Shown in pieces: positions 34,218 to 40,777 of a stretch of 44,838 nucleotides of DNA. Every line of letters starts with the position of its first letter. The stretch's first letter is position 1. Under the pieces are notes generated by a model. It ran no database searches. It had not been told where the DNA came from and worked only from the letters and a program-made list of their open reading frames with translations. Source of the stretch: a virus; IMG/VR virus record IMGVR_UViG_3300030101_004550, positions 1 to 44,838 of that record. One strand, written 5' to 3'. Both the position numbers and the translations under genes were made by a program.

Positions 34218-35075
34218 TCATAAAGGCGTTGCGGTATTGTGAATGCTCGGGTCGCCCGTGTGTAAGTGGGCTGGGTCTATACCAGTGCGACCGAAACCAC
34301 CAGCGAGGTTGGGTGTCATTTGATTTTGAGCGAATTGAACATACGGTTGAATATCCGGGTAGGCCATCATTCGTTCGTACACTTGTTCTCGCGTAGTGTC
34401 GGGCCGCTCAGCACTGAACGCCCCATACTCATGTGCGAACTCGTTTAATTTGTTTGCATTGACCATCGCTGCATTGTGAGCATCACGCAGTTGAGCATAA
34501 GGAGTATCAGTCTCTTTACCAAGTTCTCTTGTCCTCCTCCACAAGTCCATACCGCTTAAGTGCCCCAGTTCCGATTGTTTCATAGCGTCTATCACTGGTC
34601 TAATTCTTGATACTCCGCTTTGTTGTAATGCAAACGGTGTGATTTCTTGTTCTATTAAGTCGTGAATGTTTTCATGCGCAGCAGTTTCAGCGAACTTGTC
34701 AACAGCGGTATCAAAATTATTCACAAAATCAAAGTCGGGGTTGGCTACATTGACACCAACAAACCTCCCACTTTGAGCGGGTCGGGGCATTGAACCACCA
34801 CGGTAATAATCTACACCTTGTGTTGATGGTAAATTAAAGTCTCCACCGCCCATTCCAGCGTGCTGTTTAGCGCCTTCTTCAAGGTGAGGGTTTGCTGGAT
34901 TCGGTATCTCTCTCCCGGTAACGCGTCCCATACCCGGAGTGTACATCAGTTGATTCATGCGCTGAAGGTAATTTTCACGGTCTTCAGTCACAAAAGACCC
35001 CATACTGTCTTCGGGGTCGCCTATGTACACATCCGCTTTGAGCAAAGCCCATGCCGCTTCAAAGGCTCCGCTCAT
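34218..35075 (-). CDS. Tagged HExxH metallopeptidase-like protein
   Basis: The product has 285 residues; ATG 35075 with GAGGTGAAT upstream. It begins MSGAFEAAWALLKADVYIGD. At 130-140 it has ETAAHENIHDL, an HExxH zinc-binding pattern (H134, E135, H138) in a helix. A further Glu in NEFAHEYGAF (216) could be a third ligand, as in gluzincins. These motifs are suggestive, not proof, since short HExxH strings can occur by chance. If active, it would be a packaged protease or a self-processing enzyme. The first 27 bases are identical to those of the next gene downstream of it on the map (35072-35803). Confidence 0.65.
   Translation of the reverse strand: MSGAFEAAWALLKADVYIGDPEDSMGSFVTEDRENYLQRMNQLMYTPGMGRVTGREIPNPANPHLEEGAKQHAGMGGGDFNLPSTQGVDYYRGGSMPRPAQSGRFVGVNVANPDFDFVNNFDTAVDKFAETAAHENIHDLIEQEITPFALQQSGVSRIRPVIDAMKQSELGHLSGMDLWRRTRELGKETDTPYAQLRDAHNAAMVNANKLNEFAHEYGAFSAERPDTTREQVYERMMAYPDIQPYVQFAQNQMTPNLAGGFGRTGIDPAHLHTGDPSIHNTATPL
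35049..35075 (-). repeat. 27-base exact repeat encoding the tag, copy 1
   Basis: The first 27 bases of the gene 34218-35075, starting ATGAGCGGAGCCTTTGAAGC, are identical to 35777-35803. Confidence 0.85.
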
Positions 35076-35803
35076 CGGTATTCACCTCGGGTGTACACAG
35101 GGTCAATGTCTCTTACCAAGAAGGGTTTGTTAAGGCGATGAAGACCCTCTCGGTATTCATCATCAATGTCACGATGTGAGCGTGCTCGTGCGACTTTATC
35201 TGCTCTATAGAAACCGTATTCAGGGCGTATGATGGCGTTCATCAACGCTTCTCGCATCTTCTCATTGTCCATCTCATGACCGAAGTGGTATTTGCTGCCT
35301 TGTAGTTCAATCGGAACTGGAACATCACCATAACCTGCATCACGAAGCGCTTGCATGCGGTGACGCCCTTCGTGACCAACGACTCTAAATCCACCACCCT
35401 CTTCGGGGGTGAGTTTGAGAAATGGAGCAGCAATTGGGGCACCTTGGTCCATCAACTCACGAATCGCCGTTTGCTGCCCTGTTCGGTATTCGGGTGCTGG
35501 TCCGGCTACCAATGAATGAAATTGTTCGGGAGACATCATCGCTTTACCGGCTTTGAGTTCAAAACCCATGTTTTCCCCAATGGGGTAAAATTGTTTTTGC
35601 TCTCTCGTTCCCACCTCATCGTACTCACCCGTCTCCTTGTTGCGCTCAAAGTTGGGCACGGTGTAGGTTTGAGGTAAATGAGCGAATTGGGCATCTCCTT
35701 CAGCGCCACGAATACGCTCATTACTGTCGTGTATTTCGTAAGGCCCAACAGTGTAACGAGCCATTTTGAGCAGCCCCCATGCCGCTTCAAAGGCTCCGCT
35801 CAT
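35072..35803 (-). CDS. Tagged ParB-like domain protein
   Basis: The product has 243 residues; ATG 35803 overlaps the HMG-CoA-lyase-like gene's stop (ATGA). It begins MSGAFEAAWGLLKMARYTVG. Residues about 128-168 read FLKLTPEEGGGFRVVGHEGR, then HRMQALRDAGYGDVPVPIEL, the box II pattern (GHEGRHR-x2-A) of the ParB/Srx-like fold, which binds nucleotides or cuts or binds DNA. Usual ParB helix-turn-helix parts are missing, so it is an isolated catalytic-type core. A nuclease or NTP-dependent enzyme delivered with the virion is possible. Its start overlaps with the preceding stop, so translation is coupled. Confidence 0.7.
   Translation of the reverse strand: MSGAFEAAWGLLKMARYTVGPYEIHDSNERIRGAEGDAQFAHLPQTYTVPNFERNKETGEYDEVGTREQKQFYPIGENMGFELKAGKAMMSPEQFHSLVAGPAPEYRTGQQTAIRELMDQGAPIAAPFLKLTPEEGGGFRVVGHEGRHRMQALRDAGYGDVPVPIELQGSKYHFGHEMDNEKMREALMNAIIRPEYGFYRADKVARARSHRDIDDEYREGLHRLNKPFLVRDIDPVYTRGEYR
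35777..35803 (-). repeat. 27-base exact repeat encoding the tag, copy 2
   Basis: The first 27 bases of the gene 35072-35803, identical to 35049-35075. The bodies that follow are unrelated. Confidence 0.85.
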
Positions 35804-36633
35804 ACGACGGGGAGGTCTTGCGTGCGTAAAATTGTATTGACAATACTGAGCGCTGGCTTGAGGTCATCGTATTCCACGCCACAATCAAAGCCCCATGCAC
35901 GCAAGTGAGCGACCAAGCCTTCGGTGCTGATGTTAGCGCCACTGTTTTCCACAAAGGGACAACCGCCCAATCCACCGATGCTTGAGTCAAATTCGGTGAT
36001 ACCTGCGAGCAGACCGGCGCGCACGAGCATGAGTGCTCGTTGTTCGTCACCTTTGTGGTGCAGGTGTAAAGCCACTTTTAGACCAACTTCTTTTGCCAGT
36101 TGAGCGTACAAGGCCACTTCATTTGCTGAGCCCACTCCTACTGTGTCTGCAAAAACCACTGTATTACCGAACATTTTGGCGTCACGAAGGCACGATTTGA
36201 TGGTTGTTGGGTTAAATTGACCGGAAAACGGGGAGCCAAACGCCATGCTGAGGTACACACGCACATTTGACTTGGGTGTTTTGTCCATGAAGGTCTTGTA
36301 CATCAGCACGAGTTCACTCCGTGTCTTACCCATGTTCTTCATATTGAAAGTCTCGCAAGGAGAGAGAACGATGTTGATTTTTTCGGCTCCCATGGCTATA
36401 GCGCGGTCAAAACCACATTTGTTCATCACAAGAACGCTGCCGTCTTTGAAAACAGCCTCAGCATCGGCCATTTGAGGTACAAGTTTGGGATGAGCGAGGC
36501 TGGTCTCCTCTATTTGTTTCAAACCAGCGGTGTAAAGAGCATCAATGAGAGCGATTTTAGTGTCTGTTGGGACAAAACCTCTCAATGCTTGGAGTCCATC
36601 ACGAGGGCCAACCTCGTAGATGGACACCTTCAC
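35800..36633 (-). CDS. HMG-CoA lyase homologue (DRE-TIM metallolyase)
   Basis: The product has 277 residues, close to the bacterial enzymes (about 300). The GTG at 36633 overlaps the stop of the small membrane protein by four bases. Family marks in order: YEVGPRDGLQ (6-15, catalytic Arg11 and metal-binding Asp12), IEETSLAHPKLVPQMAD (41-57, Glu42), the metal-binding HLH at 190-192, and GLGGCPFVENSGANISTE (222-238, catalytic Cys225 and Asn234). HMG-CoA lyase splits HMG-CoA into acetoacetate and acetyl-CoA. One change is visible: the usual HDTYGQ after the second His reads HHKGDEQ. So activity or substrate may differ. It lies inside the tagged block but has no tag. Confidence 0.85.
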   Translation of the reverse strand: MKVSIYEVGPRDGLQALRGFVPTDTKIALIDALYTAGLKQIEETSLAHPKLVPQMADAEAVFKDGSVLVMNKCGFDRAIAMGAEKINIVLSPCETFNMKNMGKTRSELVLMYKTFMDKTPKSNVRVYLSMAFGSPFSGQFNPTTIKSCLRDAKMFGNTVVFADTVGVGSANEVALYAQLAKEVGLKVALHLHHKGDEQRALMLVRAGLLAGITEFDSSIGGLGGCPFVENSGANISTEGLVAHLRAWGFDCGVEYDDLKPALSIVNTILRTQDLPVV

Positions 36634-36785
36634 TGGATTCCTCTCCGCATGCCGTTGAAACAGGCTTGATGAAACGCCGCTTCGTCTTCAATGAAAACTA
36701 CAGTGTCGTTGGGGTCGGGTGTTGCTAACCACATGGTCAAAAACCCGGCTATGAAAGCGAGGATGAAAAGTGTTGGCAACAGCAT
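36630..36785 (-). CDS. Very small membrane protein coupled to the HMG-CoA-lyase-like gene
   Basis: The product has 51 residues: MLLPTLFILAFIAGFLTMWL is a hydrophobic helix (residues 2-20), followed by an acidic middle (DPNDTVVFIEDEAAF) and a short basic end. ATG 36785 (a TTG six bases upstream is possible); no strong ribosome binding site is seen. Its TGA overlaps the lyase's GTG start, which supports a real, coupled gene. A holin, spanin-like or membrane anchor role would all fit the size. No evidence picks one. Confidence 0.6.
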   Translation of the reverse strand: MLLPTLFILAFIAGFLTMWLATPDPNDTVVFIEDEAAFHQACFNGMRRGIQ

Positions 36786-36824
36786 GTACAAACCGAGCGC
36801 GGTGCAAAAATTAAACTTGCCGGT

Positions 36825-37385
36825 TCAAACACCGTATTCCCGTGCTGTTAGAAGACTGTCTCGGAACGCTCGTGCTGCTTCGTCGCGCCCAACCTCTCCT
36901 CTAAACGCCATGGGTGTTAGCGCATCCGGTTCACCAGTAACAATCTCTTCCGGGGTCATTCTTCTGCTTGTGACATAGGGCGGTTGTTCAAGAGTGGCTC
37001 CTTCTCTAAAATCACCAACATGACTTGTATTAAGAGCAGCCAAGAGTTTTTCATGCGGAGTTCCGCGTTCGTAAAAGTTGAGATGCTCAAGTTTCCCCCT
37101 TCCTGATGGGAGTAAGGCAGGACGGGAGGTGCTTTGCCCGGTTACCGGGTCGGTGTAAGTAAAGGTGTCAAACGGTTGCGGACGGCTTGAGTCAAAATTG
37201 AAAGGTTTGGTTATTTTCGCTGGCATTTCAAACGGCCCTGTGGCTCGCCGGGCCATACCAGCGGCAGCGGGGTGAACTGTTTGACTGACCGAGTACGCCT
37301 CGGGTCCACCTGAAGGAGGGCCGTACATTCTTTGCCGAGGGTCCGCTTTGAGCACAGACCATGCTTGCTCAAATGCTCCCACCAT
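36825..37385 (-). CDS. Tagged accessory protein, unknown body
   Basis: The product has 186 residues; ATG 37385. It begins MVGAFEQAWSVLKADPRQRM, the tag. No ribosome binding site precedes it. AT-rich CTATAGATATAG lies at about 37394-37405, so a leaderless or promoter-proximal start is possible, though the TATA spacing is short. The body is Pro/Gly/Arg-rich with GKLEHLNFYERGTPHEKLLA (about 110-130) and a C-terminal helix (GRDEAARAFRDSLLTAREYG). Not recognised. Confidence 0.65.
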   Translation of the reverse strand: MVGAFEQAWSVLKADPRQRMYGPPSGGPEAYSVSQTVHPAAAGMARRATGPFEMPAKITKPFNFDSSRPQPFDTFTYTDPVTGQSTSRPALLPSGRGKLEHLNFYERGTPHEKLLAALNTSHVGDFREGATLEQPPYVTSRRMTPEEIVTGEPDALTPMAFRGEVGRDEAARAFRDSLLTAREYGV

Positions 37386-37421
37386 GCTGGGGCTATATCT
37401 ATAGAATGCTTAACTGTTGCG

Positions 37422-39266
37422 TCAATTGAAAAGGTCGGCTAAATCGTCAAACCCGCTCGTGTTTTCATCAACCGCTCTAAATTGTCCTCTATTGCGTGCT
37501 ATGTCTTGGAGTTGATTGTAAGGTCTAAGGAAAGTTTCTCCAAGGTTTGGTAAAAACGGTGATATGTTAGCCCTTTGCTGGGCAGGGGTGGGCTCGGGAA
37601 TCATTTGTCTGAAGCGACCGCTTTCGCCAAGGTTGAATGTAGTTTGAAAAGCCTTGTCCTCCTGTTCCCTCTCCGCTTCTCTTGACGCTTTGCTTGGTTT
37701 GTATTGTTCTCTTATCATCGGAAAAGCACCAATGTCAAGACCTAAATCTCCACCATACGGTCTTAATTTATCCATGGAGTAAGTGATTTCATCTTCGGCG
37801 GTAATCGGTAGTTTCAAACGCTCAGCCCTTTCCCGCAATCGTGGGGAGGCGCTACTCAAACCTGTATAGCGATTTGCCAGTATCGGATTACTCTTCGCAG
37901 CAGCGGCTCTCCTTCTCATCTCTTCAAGAGTAATCCCGCTATTATCACTTCTCAGGCCCCGATAAGGGCGAATATCTGCTTCAACATGTCGTGGTAGCGT
38001 TGAGAGGAATTTAGAATGGAAGGGATTTGACCTCATGTTCCTGTTATCACTTCTTACCTTGAATCCGGCGTTTAGTAGAGCGGTTAACAGTTCACGGTAA
38101 CCACCTTGTTCACGAAATTCCTCCTCAGTCCTACCAGAAATGTCAGTAATCAAACCACCGGTCTCATCGGGGTTGGTCCCTCTTATGCTTGAAATTTGAA
38201 CTGTTTCGCCGTCAGGTGTATCGCCTACCAATCTAAATGAGCCACCGCTGGGGTTTCGGATTACTCTTCTGTTTGCGAGTTCCCTTTGTTGTAGAGGTCT
38301 CTTGAATTTCTCTTCCACATCCTTAACATTCGCTATGTAGCGCAAATCGTCTGCTTCAGGCACACTTAAGTTTCTATTTCTGTCAAATTCAGGTAAGGTG
38401 ATTTGTGATGTAAAGGGGCCGGTGCTGCCCCTTCGTGAAAGGTGCTCACTACTCCTTATTTTACCAAAATCCCGAAAAGCCATAGCGGGATGCTCGGGTG
38501 GAAGGCGTCTATCAAATGTGCTTGAAGCCAAAGCCTGCTGTTTTAATTCATCAGCGTACTCCTTTCCAAACACTTCTGTAGCAAATCCTTCCAATTGCCT
38601 CAAATTATCACCCAAATTACCCGCATTCATCAATCTTGCATCCCCCATTTGTCCCATGACATTCATCATGGCATCTATCACTTGGTCTGCTATCTTGTCA
38701 TGCGCGCCGGATTGTAGGTCCTCCCTGTATGTCGGGGACATTGATGCGTTGAAATTACCCAGCGATTCTATGGTCATTCTCGGGACTTGGCCTCTCGCAA
38801 ACTCTCCGCTGTCCATCCTATACGCATTACTGATTATATTCTCTATGGTGGGTTGATTTGGGTACTTTCTTCTGCGGCGTTCTTCATGCTCACGAAAAAT
38901 TTCATCCGCTCCCTGTCCTTGTATTTTTGTCTCCTCAATGTTTCTTTGACGGGGCTGGGACTGTGCTGCGGGAGACCTTCTCTTTTGCTCTCTCACCATC
39001 TCTTCATCTCTTTCAACATCCATGTTGAACGCTCTTGCGCTCGCTTCATTTACTGCATCTATACCTATCATTTTTGCGTAATCATCAATGAGGGATGTGT
39101 ATTCTGAATAGTCGTCTCGCCTTAAGGCTGAAGACATCTCGCTAACGGCCTGTTCCATCAATTCCCGGTTGCGCGCTTCTCTTTCTAAATCCGTTTCAAA
39201 CATTTCAGGAGGGCGGAGTCGCTGTTTAATAATTAGCCAAGATAAGTTGAATGGGTCGTAATTCAT
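37422..39266 (-). CDS. Tagged large accessory protein with acetyltransferase-like shared domain
   Basis: The product has 614 residues; ATG 39266 (TGATG contact with the preceding stop, GGAGGGG upstream). It begins MNYDPFNLSWLIIKQRLRPP, a variant tag. Residues 20-330 are charged and helical. A domain at about 330-430 is shared with the next gene: FRLVGDTPDGETVQISSIRG, then YRELLTALLNAGFKVRSDNR and FHSKFLSTLP. The Y-x2-LL-x2-L-x-NAG ... RSD-x-RN ... S ... FH-x-K-x-L pattern resembles the end of GNAT acetyltransferase folds in phage proteins, but the acetyl-CoA loop is not obvious. The C-terminal 180 residues are Arg/Pro-rich. Confidence 0.6.
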   Translation of the reverse strand: MNYDPFNLSWLIIKQRLRPPEMFETDLEREARNRELMEQAVSEMSSALRRDDYSEYTSLIDDYAKMIGIDAVNEASARAFNMDVERDEEMVREQKRRSPAAQSQPRQRNIEETKIQGQGADEIFREHEERRRRKYPNQPTIENIISNAYRMDSGEFARGQVPRMTIESLGNFNASMSPTYREDLQSGAHDKIADQVIDAMMNVMGQMGDARLMNAGNLGDNLRQLEGFATEVFGKEYADELKQQALASSTFDRRLPPEHPAMAFRDFGKIRSSEHLSRRGSTGPFTSQITLPEFDRNRNLSVPEADDLRYIANVKDVEEKFKRPLQQRELANRRVIRNPSGGSFRLVGDTPDGETVQISSIRGTNPDETGGLITDISGRTEEEFREQGGYRELLTALLNAGFKVRSDNRNMRSNPFHSKFLSTLPRHVEADIRPYRGLRSDNSGITLEEMRRRAAAAKSNPILANRYTGLSSASPRLRERAERLKLPITAEDEITYSMDKLRPYGGDLGLDIGAFPMIREQYKPSKASREAEREQEDKAFQTTFNLGESGRFRQMIPEPTPAQQRANISPFLPNLGETFLRPYNQLQDIARNRGQFRAVDENTSGFDDLADLFN

Positions 39267-40204
39267 CAAACCCCTCCATCTTCATTTGTAAATCCGGGTA
39301 TGGGGAGGCGCGATTGAACGAGGTTTTCATCCTCAGTAGTCAGATTTAGGTCCCTAAGACCTCCTCCGTAAGTGCTGATAGGTATTTTCACCGGTATGCC
39401 TACTGGGTCAAACCTTTTCAACGACCCGTATGAGGGCGGGCCCGTCAATTCGTTAGAGTCAGTAAAGTAGTCTATCGGTGAAAGGAAGGAATCAGGAAGG
39501 CTCGTGTTAGAGACGGGGTTATGTTCCCGTGAGGTGGCTATGCCCTTGGGTAAAGAATCCAGCAATTTTCGGTGGAAACCGTGGGACATGTGGTTACGCT
39601 CATCACTTCGTAATGGGTACCCAGCGTTGATTAAACCAAGAAGTAAATTACGATACATGTCTCTACGCCGGAACGCTGGATTGGTTTTCCCGTAGAAGTC
39701 TTCAATTGGCCTTTCACCTGCTAACGGCCTTCTCATCCTTTCTTTACCGGATTCACCCACACCGAAATGTAAACTTGACAAATCAATTTTCTTCCCGTCC
39801 CTTTCCCCCACTAAAGCCAATTCGTGAGCCGGGCCTGTCCGGCCATGGTGGGGGGCGCTTCTACGAGTCGGAACCAAAGTTGGTTCTATTCGCACATTGT
39901 CAAAATCGTGAAGTCCCAGTCTTGAGGTTTGCTCTCTCATCCGGTTTTCCATCACCTTTTCGGCATCTCCATCAAGCGGGGTGCCATAAGGACCCATTTT
40001 ATGACCGGGATGGAGAGCCTGAAAAAAGCGACCAGTTCCCTTTACTGGTGCAAAATTGGCATCAAGGGGAAGGCCATAGTCGTGCAGTGTACGCTGCTGG
40101 TGCGGCCCGTACATAGCGTCCGTCGCCTCTCGCAAGTAGCGGATTCGCTCTTCGTCGGAGTCTATTTTGATAACTGCCCACGCAGTATCAAAGCATCCGC
40201 TCAT
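39266..40204 (-). CDS. Tagged accessory protein with acetyltransferase-like shared domain; first late gene
   Basis: The product has 312 residues; ATG 40204. It begins MSGCFDTAWAVIKIDSDEER, the tag. Residues about 127-220 match the domain of the next gene: HELALVGERDGKKIDLSSLH, then YRNLLLGLINAGYPLRSDER and FHRKLLDSLP. The two are paralogues over this part and differ elsewhere. No ribosome binding site lies before the ATG, but a TATA-like AATCATAAATCC sits about 25 bases upstream, suggesting a leaderless transcript that starts the whole minus-strand late block. A GNAT-type fold is a tentative reading. Confidence 0.65.
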   Translation of the reverse strand: MSGCFDTAWAVIKIDSDEERIRYLREATDAMYGPHQQRTLHDYGLPLDANFAPVKGTGRFFQALHPGHKMGPYGTPLDGDAEKVMENRMREQTSRLGLHDFDNVRIEPTLVPTRRSAPHHGRTGPAHELALVGERDGKKIDLSSLHFGVGESGKERMRRPLAGERPIEDFYGKTNPAFRRRDMYRNLLLGLINAGYPLRSDERNHMSHGFHRKLLDSLPKGIATSREHNPVSNTSLPDSFLSPIDYFTDSNELTGPPSYGSLKRFDPVGIPVKIPISTYGGGLRDLNLTTEDENLVQSRLPIPGFTNEDGGV

Positions 40205-40225
40205 GTGCGTAGCAAGGCATACTCG

Positions 40226-40238
40226 GATTTATGATTTG
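40226..40238 (-). promoter_or_regulatory. Candidate TATA box of the late block
   Basis: AAATCATAAATCC on the minus strand, centred about 27 bases before the ATG at 40204. In archaea transcription begins about 25 bases after the TATA box, so the message would start at or next to the ATG. The match to consensus is moderate. Confidence 0.4.
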
Positions 40239-40297
40239 CTGAGGTCAAAAAGTCATTTTTGTGAAATTTTTTTCGGAGAGGTGTGCGTGGCTATAAG

Positions 40298-40398
40298 GTA
40301 GCGTAATTAGGTAGCGTAACTATGCCTCCGGCTAAGGGGTGTAGCGTAACAAGGGCGCAGTGCAGCGTTCTATAGACCGTGGGGTGGGGTAGCGTAAC
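40298..40398 (+). repeat. GTAGCGTAAC short direct repeats (four copies)
   Basis: Copies at 40298-40307 (last base T), 40311-40320, 40341-40350 and 40389-40398. Spacing is 13, 30 and 48 bases. They are iteron-like but irregularly spaced. Confidence 0.75.
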
Positions 40399-40443
40399 TA
40401 AGGGCCAGCCTTACGCACGCCCTCGCAGTACAGCGTTCTATAG
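40363..40443 (+). repeat. Direct repeat CAGCGTTCTATAG (two copies)
   Basis: Exact 13-base copies at 40363-40375 and 40431-40443, each downstream of a GTAGCGTAAC copy. Confidence 0.75.
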
Positions 40444-40455
40444 AGCGGAGCGCAA

Positions 40456-40472
40456 CGCTGGCGTAGCCAGCG
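40456..40472. repeat. Perfect 7-bp inverted repeat
   Basis: CGCTGGC, loop GTA, GCCAGCG. A short stable hairpin in the non-coding region. Confidence 0.6.
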
Positions 40473-40656
40473 TGACGCTCCAGCGTGGGGCTCATGCGTG
40501 GCGCAACGCTATGGCTCAGCCTTACGCTCCCGCATATAAGGCGGCATCGCCCAGCATCACGCTCCCCGAATCGGGGCACTGCGTATCAAGCGGCATCGCT
40601 CAGGCATCAGCGTCATGCTCCACAGCGTTGAGCCACAAGCCACGGCCCCTTGACCC

Positions 40657-40672
40657 CCACCCATACGGATGG
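40657..40672. promoter_or_regulatory. Palindromic operator-like site, upstream copy
   Basis: CCACCCATACGGATGG fits the degenerate palindrome CCAYCCRTAYGGRTGG. It lies about 62 bases before the TATA box of the gene 40778-41638. A second copy at 41854-41869 follows that gene. Confidence 0.45.
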
Positions 40673-40733
40673 AATAACATCCTCCCTTGCGGCGTAACCG
40701 CACAGCGTAACAACGACCCCCTCATGGCTTGTC

Positions 40734-40744
40734 CTATATAAAGC
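40734..40744 (+). promoter_or_regulatory. Archaeal TATA box for gene 40778-41638
   Basis: CTATATAAAGC; expected start of transcription about 40763, giving a short leader with AAGGAGG at 40764-40770, eight bases before the ATG. The same 11 bases recur before 42236 and 43223. Confidence 0.8.
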
Positions 40745-40777
40745 GGCACTGTAACGGTATAGCAAGGAGGAAAAAAC

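Larger units (their letters stand above)
40205..40777. other. Non-coding divergence region with short repeats; candidate origin or control region
   Basis: No convincing gene lies in these 573 bases. The left end is AT-rich. The middle holds GTAGCGTAAC-type repeats at 40298, 40311, 40341, 40389 and a partial copy at 40704, two copies of CAGCGTTCTATAG (40363-40375 and 40431-40443), a perfect hairpin CGCTGGC-GTA-GCCAGCG (40456-40472), CCCCGA-A-TCGGGG (40564-40576), and many AGCG/GCGTAAC fragments. It separates the leftward late genes from the rightward early genes, as a replication origin or divergent control region would. Confidence 0.6.

Noticed and set aside
40379-40741. A 120-codon plus-strand ORF within the repeat-rich non-coding region
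   Set aside because: Its translation follows the repeats, shows no ordered composition, lacks a ribosome binding site and ends within the TATA box of the next gene.
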